A DNA stretch of 64,000 nucleotides, from contig OW679197.1 in the NCBI GenBank assembly GCA_940337035.1, positions 59,913,903 through 59,977,902 on the forward strand, in the 5' to 3' direction. Of the stretch, positions 25,168-36,900 are shown piece by piece. This DNA comes from Agriotes lineatus. Lineage: Eukaryota; Arthropoda; Insecta; Coleoptera; Elateridae. The position numbers and the translations under genes were made by a program. Positions within the stretch are counted from its first letter, which is position 1. Each line of letters begins with the position of its first letter. The notes beneath the pieces were generated by a model that saw only the letters and a program-made list of their open reading frames with translations, did not search any database and was not told the origin of the DNA.

Positions 25168-27998
25168 CTGAAAAATGATAAAAAAGTTACAATCTTTCAA
25201 TTTTAAGCTTCCAAAGTAAGAATACAAAAAAGAATTACCCCACGATGCTGTCGCTGCTCAGTCACAGTTGCTTTCAATAGCGATTTATGTACATTTATTA
25301 GCTTTATGTAGGTTATCCATCGTCAGTTCTATTGAAGTTATATCACAGAGTGACTACAAATGGTTGTAGGCCCAAAGTGCCTTAGAAAATCTTTTTCAAT
25401 TTTATTGTAATATTTAATTGTAGTAGCACTATTATTTATTGTCTGCCATATTGACATTTCTACCATTTTCACGAAAGTGTTACAATATAATAGCTTATTG
25501 ACCATTTCACGTTTACAACGTTGAAATATTGACATGTAATGCAAGTGTGTCATGTAAAATTTTACACTTCTGTGTATATTGAGTGCATACTGTATAGATA
25601 TAACATACACGCATAGAATAGAGAGGCAAAAGCGACAAGACGAAATCTTCAACTCACTGCGCTTCTACAAGCATTTATAATCACTCGGTATAATACATGT
25701 AACTGTATATTGTACTTATTAGCATGTTCAGCGTTTTGATATAATTCATTTAATAATAATCATGGAGTAGTTAGTTATATGTATTAGAAAATATTCTCAG
25801 TTGCCTGTCTATTACAAAAATTGCCGATGTTACGTATACGATGCAAGAGTAATTTTTACCTAAAGCTTCAAATCTGTAAATATTCTGTGACTCATGTGGA
25901 CCTAGGGAAGTACAAACAATGCCGTCATATAAGGTAGCTCATGCCAAACTCTTCCAATGAGTGTAGCGCCCAGAAAAATGTAATATGTGAATGCAAGACA
26001 TGAAAGCGAATCCTGTATGCCCTACAGAGAATCACCCTGTCTACAACCACAGCCGAGATCTATACTAAAATTTGATACATGTTGCAACTTCTGCTTGATG
26101 TGAAATGCAGAAGTATTAATTTGGTTTGATTTAACATATTATTGTCCAAACATCAACACCTTTTTTTTCTGCTCACTGTATAGAAAAACAGCTTTGCGCC
26201 CTACTTTATGAAATAAAACCGTCAATTTCCAACCTGCGTGAAGTAATTTTTATTACCTCCCGCATTTGTATTTGTGTCACCAGTTTAAAATCCCGCATTT
26301 CAAATATCCGCGCTTTCCTAATCTTTTCTTTCAAATATTGGCAATTCCAGCCCCAATTCAAATTCAAATGCCGACGTTTGCCGTTCGTTCTAGTATAGTG
26401 CAGTTCTGATCGCTTGCCTGTGTGCGACGCGACCCAGATGGCCTCTGACGTCACGTCGTAAAGACCAGTCTGGTGATTTAAGCTCCACTCGGAGAAGCGA
26501 TTGTAATGTATTGTCAGAGCGAATCAGTTGCGTGAGTAGGACATGAAAAGCAAGCGAAAACGCCTCATACCTCTTTTGTCTTCAGCCCGTGTCTTGAGGC
26601 ATTCACCCAGCGGGACTTTTTCTTCCTCACTGTAAACCATTTTGATTATTTCATTAAAGAAATGTCACTTGTCAAACATAATAGTTGTCATTTTCATAGC
26701 TTACTTTAATAATGTTAATTTTTCCATATTTACAGTAACTAGTTTAACTAAGATATTCGACGTTTACTAACTCAAAAACGGTATAAGGTAGGAGTAATAT
26801 TGGGCATATTTTTGAAATCCGGAAAACAAGATCATTCCAAAAATTTAATAATATGCAGGGTATCTCATTTAAAAAAATATATTAGTTTTTTTTGTATTCC
26901 CTGAAATCTGCACGCCACTCTATTGATAGCATTTTAACAAAATTTAGTCATAACCACGCAACTTCTATTTAAAACATGTTTTTCTATAGGCAATAATAAC
27001 GATGATGAGGGGTGGGTAATGTATAATGAATAACCCTGTGCTTTTGTGTCACACTTACCATTGTTAAGTAGATCCTTTACAACTGTTCATGTGGGAGATT
27101 TGCCGGCACACTTCAATGTTAATAGATTTGCAATTGTTTTTAACTTCTTGGACTTTTATTTATTATTCTTACAGGTGTTGATGTATATGTATTATGCTTT
27201 CTTATGTTTATTGATTTATCGATGACCGACGAAGCTAACAGACCAGCAAAGGTAGGTTTAAACAGCCGGATGTCCCACCCGTCCGTCGAAGTAGAGCATA
27301 GGTACTTTGACCTCGAATTTCTAGGAGGGCCAGACGGAAAGTTTCTTCCCCATTCTATCAATGAAATTCGTGGCGCTCAATTCTCCCCTTTATCTTGATT
27401 ACAATCAACCCCTATTGTGGCAGCATCTCGCTCTAAATTGCGTCGTGTTGATCCAAAACGCCCTTCTCCCTGAGCAAATAGCCGGACAACCGTCTATTAC
27501 AGCAAGTTATGGCGTTATTAAAGTACGCTCTGTGTTTTTAGCTTAACATGTCCTAGCGATCTATTTAGCCTATACCCGAAGTGTTTTAAGGTCGTAAAAG
27601 TCGTTTCGTGCTGTAACAAGCTTTATCTACTTTGCGTTCGTACTGAGGCTATTGCTATATTCGTTTGCGTATCATAATAGACAAAAAGCGATGCTATAAT
27701 AAAAATACTAACAAAAATTTTTTTTGCTTAAAAAAGTGGAAAAATGGATAAAATACTGTATGCTACCACGTTTATAAGCAATTTTGTTGCACTTACTGTT
27801 TTAGGGCACTCCTCCCTTTACTCGTCGTACCCTCAACCGGTGCGTGCTAAAAAATGCTTCTTATAAAACTCGTATCATATTATACTATTACAACGTTATA
27901 CTGATTTTGAAATTAGAAAAAAAATCACTATAATGATTTTCTAAAGCAAAATTGTTTAAATATCACGCTAAAGAACACGTCTTTTATGAAAAATTATA
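25168..27998. other. Unassigned DNA upstream of the ASPP-like exon
   Basis: No exon is firmly supported. At 26,573-26,640 on the minus strand, an ATG-led frame (MVYSEEEKV...) ends at a plausible donor AAAGAG|GTATGAG. A TGACGTCA palindrome lies at 26,445-26,452. A balanced-composition block at 27,200-27,540 has open frames on both strands but no motif. Confidence 0.4.
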
Positions 27999-28503
27999 CA
28001 GTGTAGAAATATAGTATCGGATAAATTCTTTATTAATATTAATAATATTAATATTAATTTTTATGAAAAAACTTGTTATTTTCTTGTTCATGTTATCTTA
28101 TATCTGTTATATACAATTGTGGCCTCGTCGGTATTTAAATTTATTAACAATTTTCCAAAGCCGCCGTTAATATTTCAAACCGAAGTTCAGAGTTTTTGAC
28201 ACCTACTTGGGCAATATAAAAAGGGGTATACCTATCGAGCTTGCCGCTATGACTAGTAATTTAGGTGTTATGGGCTCTTGTTCTAATTGAAAATTTTATG
28301 TTATTGAAAATAACATAAAAAGTACTACCAAAATCAATAATAAAAAATATAGGTTATTAAAAAAAAAGTCGATGACGTCATATCATAAAAAACAAGCTGA
28401 AAATATTCCCTATGGTCAAAATCGCTACACCCCTTCGAGATTTTTCATAAAAATGAATATCAACGAAGTTAATGAATTTATCCGTTACTTTATTTCCACA
28501 CTG
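27999..28503. mobile_element. TA-flanked non-autonomous element, same family as 15.3 kb
   Basis: Terminal inverted repeats of about 38 bp begin CAGTGTAGAAATATAGTA on the left and CAGTGTGGAAATAAAGTA on the complement of the right end. Both continue CGGATAAATTC. TA is duplicated at 27,997-27,998 and 28,504-28,505. The interior is very AT-rich, with an (ATT)n stretch near 28,030-28,060, and has no coding capacity. The CAGTGT tips and GGATAAATTC sub-tip match the 15,326 end, so this is a second member of that family. Confidence 0.72.
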
Positions 28504-29109
28504 TATACATATCGTTGGAGCAAAGATTTATTTCCTCCCTCGTGTGTTTAGTGTGCGGAAAGAAATGAATGCCTTTGCTCCCTAGATATATAGATAGCTA
28601 TTGATTTTACTGAAGAGTTTTCGAAAATCCTATTTATTCGTTACTACGCTGATTCTTCAAACTTGAACCACAATTTTGTAGTTTGCAAATTCATATACCA
28701 GGTTTTTGCAACCTCCGATTCAGTAGCAATAAAAAATAAGAATGAATATGAAACATTGATTGTATAGAAAATGTAAGTAGGGTATCAGCTACATTTCTGT
28801 CTACTCGCCATTTCGATCAAGGCACTTATCATATCGTAGCACGAGTTTTTCGATGCTCCCCTCAAAGAAGATTGCCACCTGGTCATTCAGTGAATGGTTC
28901 ACGTTGGCTTTCAGCTCCTTTAAGCTTTCTGTACCATTCTGCGAAACAATCGTCACTCATAAACTTTACTCGTCTGACGATGAATTTCGGCTCCACCAAA
29001 GTCGATACATTCAGCCAGAAGAAAGCGAATTATGGCTTATAGATGTTATTGCCCTTTAATGTTATGCAAACTAATACCAGTTATGGATAACTCCCTTTTC
29101 GAAATACTA
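28504..29109. other. Unassigned DNA
   Basis: Nothing recognisable. A 68-codon plus-strand frame at 28,853-29,059 has no motif I know. Confidence 0.4.
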
Positions 29110-29630
29110 CAGGTCACAGAAACTAGATTGAGTCTCAAGGTAGGTCATGAAAGGCGCTGTGGTCATATTTGATGTATAGCCCCTATATTTACAGGGGCTA
29201 TAATTTGATGAATTGGAAATATGTGGAAAGTTGTCAAACATACAAAGTTTGGTTACATTTTAAATAACAAGTAATCAGTAACGGTGGGTAGAGGGATTTC
29301 GTTTGCGCAGTGACTAACGTCATATGACAGATTCTTTGTGTTTTAAAGTGTGAAAATTGCTGTTGCTGGGATAGAAGGTTTAGCAGAGCCTGGTTGTTCA
29401 ACTTAACACCATTATTTCCGCAATCCTTTTAACATTCAAGAACTGGTAATACACCATACCCCAATGTTGCGTACGCCTCTGATTTATTGTGTCATTTACC
29501 TTAAATAAGGTTAACAATTTAATGTCAATGTGATAGATGTAAAAATGTTACCAATACCAAACTTGGAAATTACTAGATTCTAACATTAGTTCCGATTTTC
29601 ACCGCGTCTCAATCTAGATTCTGTAACCTG
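29110..29630. mobile_element. TA-flanked MITE
   Basis: The left end CAGGTCACAGAAACTAGATT and the complement of the right end, CAGGTTACAGAATCTAGATT, form a 24-bp inverted repeat ending TTGAG with two mismatches. TA flanks both sides (29,108-29,109 and 29,631-29,632). The 521-bp body has no coding frame. It resembles a Tc1/mariner-type non-autonomous element, though only the ends support that. Confidence 0.65.
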
Positions 29631-30261
29631 TACGACAAAGCAATTTCATTTACGCAAAGCAACTTTTCTTATTCAGGAGAACTATGAAATAGTTTATTAA
29701 AGGTAATCGCCAAAACCATCAGAATCAAACCCACCGTCCTTGATCAATGATGAAACCAAAGTGCAAGAACATGGATTTTTTAAACAGAAAATTCAAAGAA
29801 TTGCCAGAATTATCATGTTGTAATTACTTTGATCACAAAGTCGCTAGGAATTACAAATATTATACCGGCGAAAGGCCGTCGGAATTAAATATAATATTTT
29901 CTGTAAGCGATGAACCGAAAAGCACAGAAAAGTGATTTTTGGAGAGAAAATTAAAAAATTGCCCAAGTTCTGGATTAATCGCTTTGAACACGAAGAGTTT
30001 AGGAATTACAAACTTTGCATGGGAGAAAGGTCATGAGAATGAAATTCAACATATTTTGTCAGTTATGCATAAGAAATGTGCTTGTTGAAAACGAAATGTG
30101 ATACACTCACACAACCTCCTTTTACAGTGATCAAACATTTGATTTTTAATTTTTGGGTATTTGTTAAACATTTTAAAAAATTACAAATTCTACAAAAACG
30201 GTACAAAGTAGAGCGTTGGTTGAAGAGACAAATTTTCTCTAACATTTTAAGGTAAATTTAA
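29631..30261. other. Unassigned DNA
   Basis: AT-rich DNA with a short 62-codon plus frame at 29,747-29,935. An imperfect similarity between 29,770-29,935 and 29,940-30,060 (ATTGCCAGAATT/TTGCCCAAGTT, then CTAGGAATTACAAA/TTTAGGAATTACAAA) suggests an old local duplication of about 150 bp. Confidence 0.35.
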
Positions 30262-30610
30262 AAATGTAATAATACACCAGGTGTTCTATTCAAAATAAGA
30301 GTTAATAAAAAAAATAGAAAAAACAAAAGAAACCCATTTTAGAAATATTCAACTGGAAAATCACCTATCTCACATCAATACACATTAAAATGTAAAGTTT
30401 GAATAAAATCGTTAGAGCCGTTTTTGAAAAAATCGAAAAACAATGAAAAATCACAAGAATAAGCACCTACTTCCGGTTATGCGATTTTCTTCAAAAGCTT
30501 GCCGTCTCATCTACACAGTACACAAAACTTCTATATGAAGTTTCAACGCGATACCTCTTTTCGTTTTTGAGATATTCTGTTCACAGACAGACTGACAGAC
30601 ATGAATAAAA
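30262..30610 (-). repeat. Dispersed repeat, part A (inverted copy of 47.3-47.64 kb)
   Basis: The whole segment is the reverse-complement homologue of about 47,290-47,640. Shared landmarks are ACAC(C)GGT(G)TTCTATT at the outer end, ATTTTTTCAAAAACGGCTCT, GTGTATTGATGTGAGA, AAAATCGC and GAGATATTCTGTTCACA (complements as needed). It is not coding. Part B of the same repeat continues at 31,287, after about 0.7 kb of inserted sequence. Confidence 0.8.
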
Positions 30611-30612
30611 TA

Positions 30613-30843
30613 CACTCACCGGCACGAAAAACGGAGCACTTGCATTTTTTTATTAGATTTAAAATTGTATCCCTTTGTGATGTTTTATTATTACATTTAT
30701 TATTATACATTTATTATACATTTAACATTATAACATGTATAATAAATGTATAATATTAAATGTAATAATAAAACATCACAAAGGGATACAATTTTAAATC
30801 TAATCAAAAAATGCAAGTGCTCCGTTTTTCGTGCCGGTGAGTG
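30613..30843. mobile_element. Nearly perfect hairpin MITE, TA-flanked
   Basis: The two halves are inverted repeats of about 110 bp with only a handful of differences. Each half starts CACTCACCGGCACGAAAAAC and runs through ATTGTATCCCTTTGTGATG to an AT-rich loop near 30,720-30,740. TA is duplicated at 30,611-30,612 and 30,844-30,845. Palindromic bodies with TA duplications are typical of Tc1/mariner-derived MITEs. The high arm identity argues for recent insertion. It sits exactly where the 30,262/31,287 dispersed repeat is interrupted. Confidence 0.85.
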
Positions 30844-30844
30844 T

Positions 30845-30995
30845 AGTATATTACATACCGAGGTGAAAAGTTTTTCATTCCTGTCGAGAGATTAAGTAGT
30901 TAACCGAGACGCGTAGCGTCGAGGTGAACTTTATCTCGAGACAGGAAGGAAACTTTTCACCGTAGTATGTATAGTATTTTATTCGCAACCACTTT
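30845..30995 (+). repeat. Foldback hairpin repeat, copy 1
   Basis: The outer arms are TACATACCGAGGTGAAAAG (30,852 on) and CTTTTCACCGTAGTATGTA (ending 30,971), and each carries CTGTCGAGAGAT or its complement. An inner stem is formed by GTTAACCGAGACGC and GCGTCGAGGTGAAC. The element begins where the hairpin MITE ends. A related copy in the same orientation lies at 33,264-33,410, including the right flank (TATTTTATT then CAACCA). Confidence 0.65.
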
Positions 30996-31048
30996 ATTCT
31001 AAACAATAATTGGAAAAATTATTATATTATGATACGACAGGTTGTGAC

Positions 31049-31172
31049 GCGCATGAATGGATCAACGAGATTCCCAGTGCCCCTACCTACTCAGCGGTTG
31101 GGAATGGATCGCGCATGAATGGATCAACGAGATTTCCATTGTCCCTACCTACACAGCGGTCGGGAATGGATT
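31049..31172. repeat. 62-bp tandem duplication
   Basis: Two adjacent 62-bp units each begin GCGCATGAATGGATCAACGA and end GGGAATGGAT. They differ at several positions. Confidence 0.8.
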
Positions 31173-31286
31173 CATTTCCAACCGGCAATCACTTTTCCGA
31201 CCGGTTGGAAAGTACAAGTTTGGAATAGCTCATTTTCCAGCTTTTTAAAAGTCAGTAATGATCTTATTACATATATGGTTAAGTAT

Positions 31287-31401
31287 AAACATGTTTTTTG
31301 GGTTCAGGGGACTCTAAAACGTGAAGATCTGTTGAAAACTCAATTTCGAATTTTTGGGGTGAATCCAATACTTCCTTTATCGTAAGAGGAAGTAAAAATG
31401 G
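31287..31401 (-). repeat. Dispersed repeat, part B (inverted copy of 47.14-47.25 kb)
   Basis: The segment from AAACATGTTTTTTGGGTTCA to GAGGAAGTAAAAATG is the reverse-complement homologue of 47,139-47,253. It completes part A at 30,262-30,610. At 47 kb the two parts are separated only by a short GT-rich tract, so about 0.67 kb has been inserted here. Confidence 0.8.
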
Positions 31402-33263
31402 CCGATATTCCACTGTCAATCAGTCCCAACCCAAAATCCTTACAAATTAGAAATTTCACATTGGAGAAAAACACGAAGAATGAATACCAACATGTTGTAT
31501 ATGATATGCTTACGGTCTCAAAATGTAACAGCTCCATGGACTAGAAATAATTATGAAGTTTCATAACCAATTTTACTTTATACTGCCTATTATCTTTTAT
31601 TTTCTTTTAGTTTATATTCAGGTCACAATTTATAATTTTTTATCTCTCCTGTTGTTTTTTCGGTGGTTTATAGTTTTTATTTGTATTATCTGTGCCGGTC
31701 TCTAATTGGATGACTACTTTGGTGTAGACCATCTGTTGAGTCGACCAAAATTTTAAATAAATAAATAAATAACTTATTTATCAAAATATATATGTATTGT
31801 AGTAATTTTGAAGCTATCCTAACACTATTGTATATAAAGTTCATAACCACTTGCTTTATAATAATCCAAAAGAACAATACACTGCAGCCAAGCACACTTT
31901 ATTAGCTTAAAGTCTGGGCTTTATCGGTATCTGCACAAATAATCTATTGCCAAACTTGAAACGGGAACTTGGATAGAGTGAAAATGTAATTCCCAGTGCT
32001 GAAAACTAATCTGATCGGCCGTAATAGGACAAGTTTTAATTTAATACCGGGGCAATAATAGAAGATACACGGTGTACCGCTATTAAGAACTTTCGATTCT
32101 CTTCTAAATTATCTGCGCTCTGATTTAAGAGCATAATAGGGCGAAGTTACTGAGGGGGACTTGAAAATGTAAAATGAGACTTGCCGAACTTTGAGTTATT
32201 GGTTATTGGGAAAACTTTCACAATGGCAGGACGGGCGTTATCTAAACGAGGGATTCGACCAAAGCTCCTCTGTAATTGCGTCAAGCAGGACAAGGGGTAA
32301 TTTATAAAATGTTATACTCCTCGGCTTGTAGTTTTACTGCTTAAATTTTTGCAACTGGTAATTGGTAAAGTGACGAATAAAAGTAAATACGATATTTTTT
32401 TATAAATGCAAAATGCCTATATAGGAGAAATAAATAACAGCAATATTATATAGGCACAATAAACCTTGGAGTTGATTATATAGTTTTACTTCAAATTATT
32501 ATATCAACAACACTAGGTTCGTTGCATTCAAAATAAACCCAGAATTTACATGATTGTTATTGAAATTATTAGAAAAGATTTATTAGTTAAATAGTATAAA
32601 AAAGTGACTAATAGTGCGCTTGGAATCGATACAACGAACTAACATCGTAAAACCTATTTACTAACGTAACTCGCGCAACGTATCGCTATCATCGTAGAAG
32701 TCACTCGAAACGTAACGATTTATAAATAATGTAAGGTTATCGCTTAAAAACCAAGCTCTCCACCAATCGCCAGGTGATGAGCTTAACAGTGTACAGAATG
32801 AATTCTAAAAATAGACAACAAAACAATTAAAATAAGTAAACAACGAAAGGATGTTTACTAAATAGAACTATCAAACAAGCAAAACTCGTAATTAACATAC
32901 GGTTGGTTAGAAGTTATAGAATTAGAATGAATTGAAAATGTATAATAATTAACCTCCGGAATTAAGGCAACCCGGCGAGCTATGTGCAGTTGGACATGTG
33001 AGGGGGTGGTAACTGCGCCCACGGTTACTCAAAAACTAGAATATAAAAAAGAACTTTACCACACGGATTCTTCGCCGTCACCTTGAAATTCGCATTAGGA
33101 AAGATGGCGTTAAGAGAAAGAAAGGGCCTAGAAATAAATTCGAAAAAACGTTAGACCACGTGAAGATAAGCATTCAGCACATGAGATTTTTAAACGACCT
33201 GTACGTGACGCTAATTTCCAAAATAGCATGCAGATCCTGCATCGAAGAGCCAGTCGCAACAAT
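31402..33263. other. Unassigned DNA
   Basis: No gene or element is supported. An (AAAT)n run lies near 31,757-31,772, and balanced-composition sequence at about 32,030-32,300 and 33,060-33,250. Confidence 0.4.
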
Positions 33264-33410
33264 ACTATATTACAGCCCGAGATGGGAAGTGTTTCATTAC
33301 TGTCGAGAGATTAGTTAGCTGATTGAGACGCGAAGGGTCGAAATCAGCTATTATCTCGAGACTAAGGAAACTTCCTGTCGAGGTTTGTATACTATTTTAT
33401 TTACAACCAT
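33264..33410 (+). repeat. Foldback hairpin repeat, copy 2
   Basis: This is homologous to 30,845-30,995. The outer arms are GGGAAGTGTTTCATTACTG (33,284 on, continuing TCGAGAGAT) and ATCTCGAGACTAAGGAAACT (33,353 on). The inner stem is AGCTGATTGAGAC against GTCGAAATCAGCT. Arm sequence has diverged between the copies, but inner and outer stems both persist. Confidence 0.6.
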
Positions 33411-33543
33411 ATATGTAATGTACTTCCCGCACACACTCGAGTGCGGGAAGTGAGTGCGGGAAGTAGCGGGCGGAAATATACGACTTCTCGCACTCAAATG
33501 AGGTCAGTAATGTTAACATTACATATATGGTTGTAAATAAATA
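33391..33543. repeat. Palindromic unit with 25-bp perfect arms
   Basis: The arms TTTACAACCATATATGTAAT (left) and ATTACATATATGGTTGTAAA (right) are perfect complements and extend to 25 bp. Between them lies a GC-rich core with ACTTCCCGCAC (33,422) and two copies of GTGCGGGAAGT (33,441 and 33,454), itself a palindrome around CTCGA. It follows directly on foldback copy 2. Confidence 0.7.
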
Positions 33544-33547
33544 AATA

Positions 33548-33935
33548 ATTTTATCTACTAGCAACATAATATTGTACATTTTCGTCATAGAAACAAAATA
33601 TGAATCGCTACTCATAACTCCCAAGGGACTTGTCAAATTATTTCTCCCTCAAACTCATGGTAACAATGCAACTACAATTAACGTCTTAGCAACCATACAT
33701 TGAGGCAATCCTTGATGTTACTTGCATATTCTAATTTTAAATGTCATTATGACATTTTAAAATTTCATACTATTTTTACGAATATGCTAGTAGATAAAAT
33801 ATTGTATGCACCACGGGAGATATTCATGTTATTTACCTTCGGTTAACTTACAGACCTCGGGCCAGAGGCCTTCGGTCTGTAACACATGTCAACCTCAGGG
33901 AAAAAACATATTCATATCTCCCTTAATGCGTACAT
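33548..33935. repeat. Inverted repeat pair and adjoining hairpin
   Basis: ATTTTATCTACTAGCA (33,548-33,563) recurs as its exact complement at 33,785-33,800. Immediately beyond is a hairpin with arms GGGAGATATTCATGTT (33,815) and AACATATTCATATCTCCC (33,905) and an inner stem TTACAGACC/GGTCTGTAA (33,848/33,874). A further near-palindrome, ATTTTAAATGTCATTATGAC, lies at about 33,735. The region is a cluster of small foldback units. Confidence 0.55.
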
Positions 33936-33949
33936 ATCTATATCACTTC

Positions 33950-36900
33950 CAATTTACGCTTGATTGCCGACTAGTTTACGGCCCAAAAAAGTATCATCAG
34001 CCACAGTCAGACATTTATAAAAAAACACCGGAAAATAGCTCCACTCTGAAGGTACATGAGCAAAATTCTCGAATGCTGTAATCTACCAAAGATTGCCAAA
34101 AAGCGGTATAGAAAACCTACAACAACGCCACTTAATGTAACATAGGGTGCGCAACGTATTTAATTGCAATAAAAAGCTTCAAAATAGAATTTTATTTATC
34201 CACAATACCACACCTTCTTCTTTTAGTTATGCCTTACCCTACGTTGAAATTGGTAAAGTTATATGGTGTTCTACCGTCTTACCTTCCCTTGTATCATAAA
34301 TAGTCAATACTTGACGCTGCTTATCATGTGGCCAAAATTCGACATCTTTGCTTTGCAGAGTTTACGATTTCCTACTTTTTACCATTTGTTACACAACAGT
34401 CTCGTGGGTAACATGATACGCCAATAAAATTCTAATCATCATTAGGCAACACTATAGCTCTTTAGGAAAAGGTAATTTTGTTTATTTAATATTGTTCGGT
34501 TGAATCTCACCAATAATGTGATTTGAACTTTAGGAACTGTTATGATGATCTTAGCTTGTTCATCACTTTGGAATTAAATTGGTTTAATGAGATATAACCG
34601 AATGCGAAAAACAATAACATTCCTTTTTATTTACATTAAAACAAAAATTACAAACACATACGAAAACATCTATATGTAGAAAATACAAATACGAATAGCG
34701 AATTAAGTATAAACGAACGCCGGAATCTAATTTGTTAATTAAAAGCTAAGGAATCTGATCAGTGCCCTCGTCTTGGTCAGAGTGACACAAGGCGGATAGA
34801 AACGCAATGCCAGAATCGAGGAGTCTTTACAGTTATTTACAGATCGCTTATGCAAGAGAAAGGATTCCCTATTCTTTGAATACAATGAGTATTGTCCAGC
34901 CGGGCACCGGCTGAAGGTTGAAATAACTTTCGCCTCAAAAAGGATTCCATTTCACTTTCTTCGGCTCGAGTTTATGGTCCATTGTTTAACAGGCACGGGC
35001 TGGCTCAGAAGAGTTGCTCTCGCTTTCGCCTGACCCATTTTTAGTCGAGTCGGGTGCCCGTCCGTTTGTTGCCCTGCATTTGGCCCTGTTCATTGACGCA
35101 GAAGGTATTCATGTAACCCTATCTGGAGTGTATTTATTGCATCAGGACTTTCACGCTGTGACGAGATGGAAATCATGCTGTTACGTAAAAATTGCAGCGC
35201 GACGTTAGGAAAGATACTTTACATTCTTTGCTCGACGACAAAAAACAAACCTGACGTTATAGCGACTTCTAAAATGCACGCACACAATTGCTGCACCCCG
35301 AATTTCACTTTTTGGGTGCCTTCCGTAAAGCAATACACACAATTGACTGTGACGCTAGCTGGTTTATGGGCTCCGCTACAGCTGGAATGCTTCAATGGGC
35401 TTTGATGAATTTTACTGAGTGTATAGAATTCAACGTAGTAGAATATAATAGATCTAATGATCTTTCGGGCGCGCGTTTTGAACGGCCTATGTGATACAGT
35501 AGGTGTTGAATAAAGATCTATGAACTTTTGGCATCAAAACCTCGGCATAAAGGGATGTAAGAAATCGTCAAAATATCAGATCATCCCGGAATATGATAGT
35601 GTACCGCTGCAAAGCGACATAACCATATGCCGTTTGAGATCCGAGGTAAGCCGATGCCCAACAACCTCTTACTTCTTGTTTACGCCTTGGAGTACGTCAT
35701 TCGAAATAGTTGCACCTGCCGGGAAGCAGAACTGTTGGATAATTATGACTGCGGAATCTTTAGGTCTCACATGACAGTCAAGTTGAAGTTTTTCGTAATC
35801 TTGACGGAACATCGATGTGTTTCACGCGTCCCGGCTAGGAATTCCCGAGCTCACCGACAAACCACCAGTGAAAACTACCCGGTACTGGCCTCAAGAATTC
35901 TCTGTGTTTGTGCCCACATAAATTTATGTTGTTGGCAGGTGATTGTTCGTCGCCTCCTTTTATTAATTAAATTATTACGCGCCGCGCAAATCTTTAAATT
36001 GCATTTAACATTATCAATTCTAATGGAAATAGCAGACGGAGTGGCCTGATACTCTCTATTTTCCCGTGTTATTCGTTGATCATAGCGAAGGTTCACGTTG
36101 CAATTTGACCAATAGGATAATTAATTCTTATCTACTTTAGTGTTTTCATGTGACTATCAAAGCAATGAAAGCATTGCTTTAATAGAATCAATTAAAGCAC
36201 TGTTTTCCCATTGTTTTATTCATATGAAAGACGTTGCAACAGTATCCATTATTTCAAGCAATTGGCAGTTTTTGATTATTTTTATGCAAATTAGATAAAC
36301 CAGTATAAAAATTTCGCTTCATACGGGCTGTTGTCGTAATTGTGCTTTAGAAAACTAGTTTCCTAAACTTTGATGCGGGCGATAAAATGTTGCCTTATAT
36401 AACTTCTGTTTTAATATACTCTTATATCAAATGGTAGCGCTCGGCAAGGTCTTATCGATAGCATCATTCTTAAAACAAATTAATCCAGACTATTTGGGAG
36501 TGTTAATCGCAATCTTCCATTCACGGCCTCGACTAGTTTCGTTATATTATCAGGGCCATATATACTGTTCGTGCAATTAACTTTTTGTGCTAGCTAATGT
36601 ATAAATAATTCGCTTGGTATACATGAGCCTAGCGTAAATTGTAATTATTTGGTCAATGCATCACGGCTAAAACGAATTTGAGTTTTTATCGCTACTACTT
36701 AAGCTTAACTGATAACATTAATTTGGGGATTTACAATTTTGATGTTGCGTTCGATTCTCTTATGGGATCCGTATGTGATGTTTTTATGCCTCCCAGGTGT
36801 TATCTTGAATAAAGGTATATTTTCAATGTAATACTAGCCAGAGTTGTTTTCTCTCGTGGACGTCTTCCAACCTCTTGACCTGCTTGTTGTTTTATTTTTT

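Noticed and set aside
27140..27546. Overlapping open frames on both strands
   Set aside because: Open on both strands because of higher GC; no domain or clear exon boundaries.
35627..36049. 140-codon plus-strand frame, the longest in the set
   Set aside because: It lies over the ancient 16.2/35.7-kb repeat, and the partner copy does not keep the frame; no motif.
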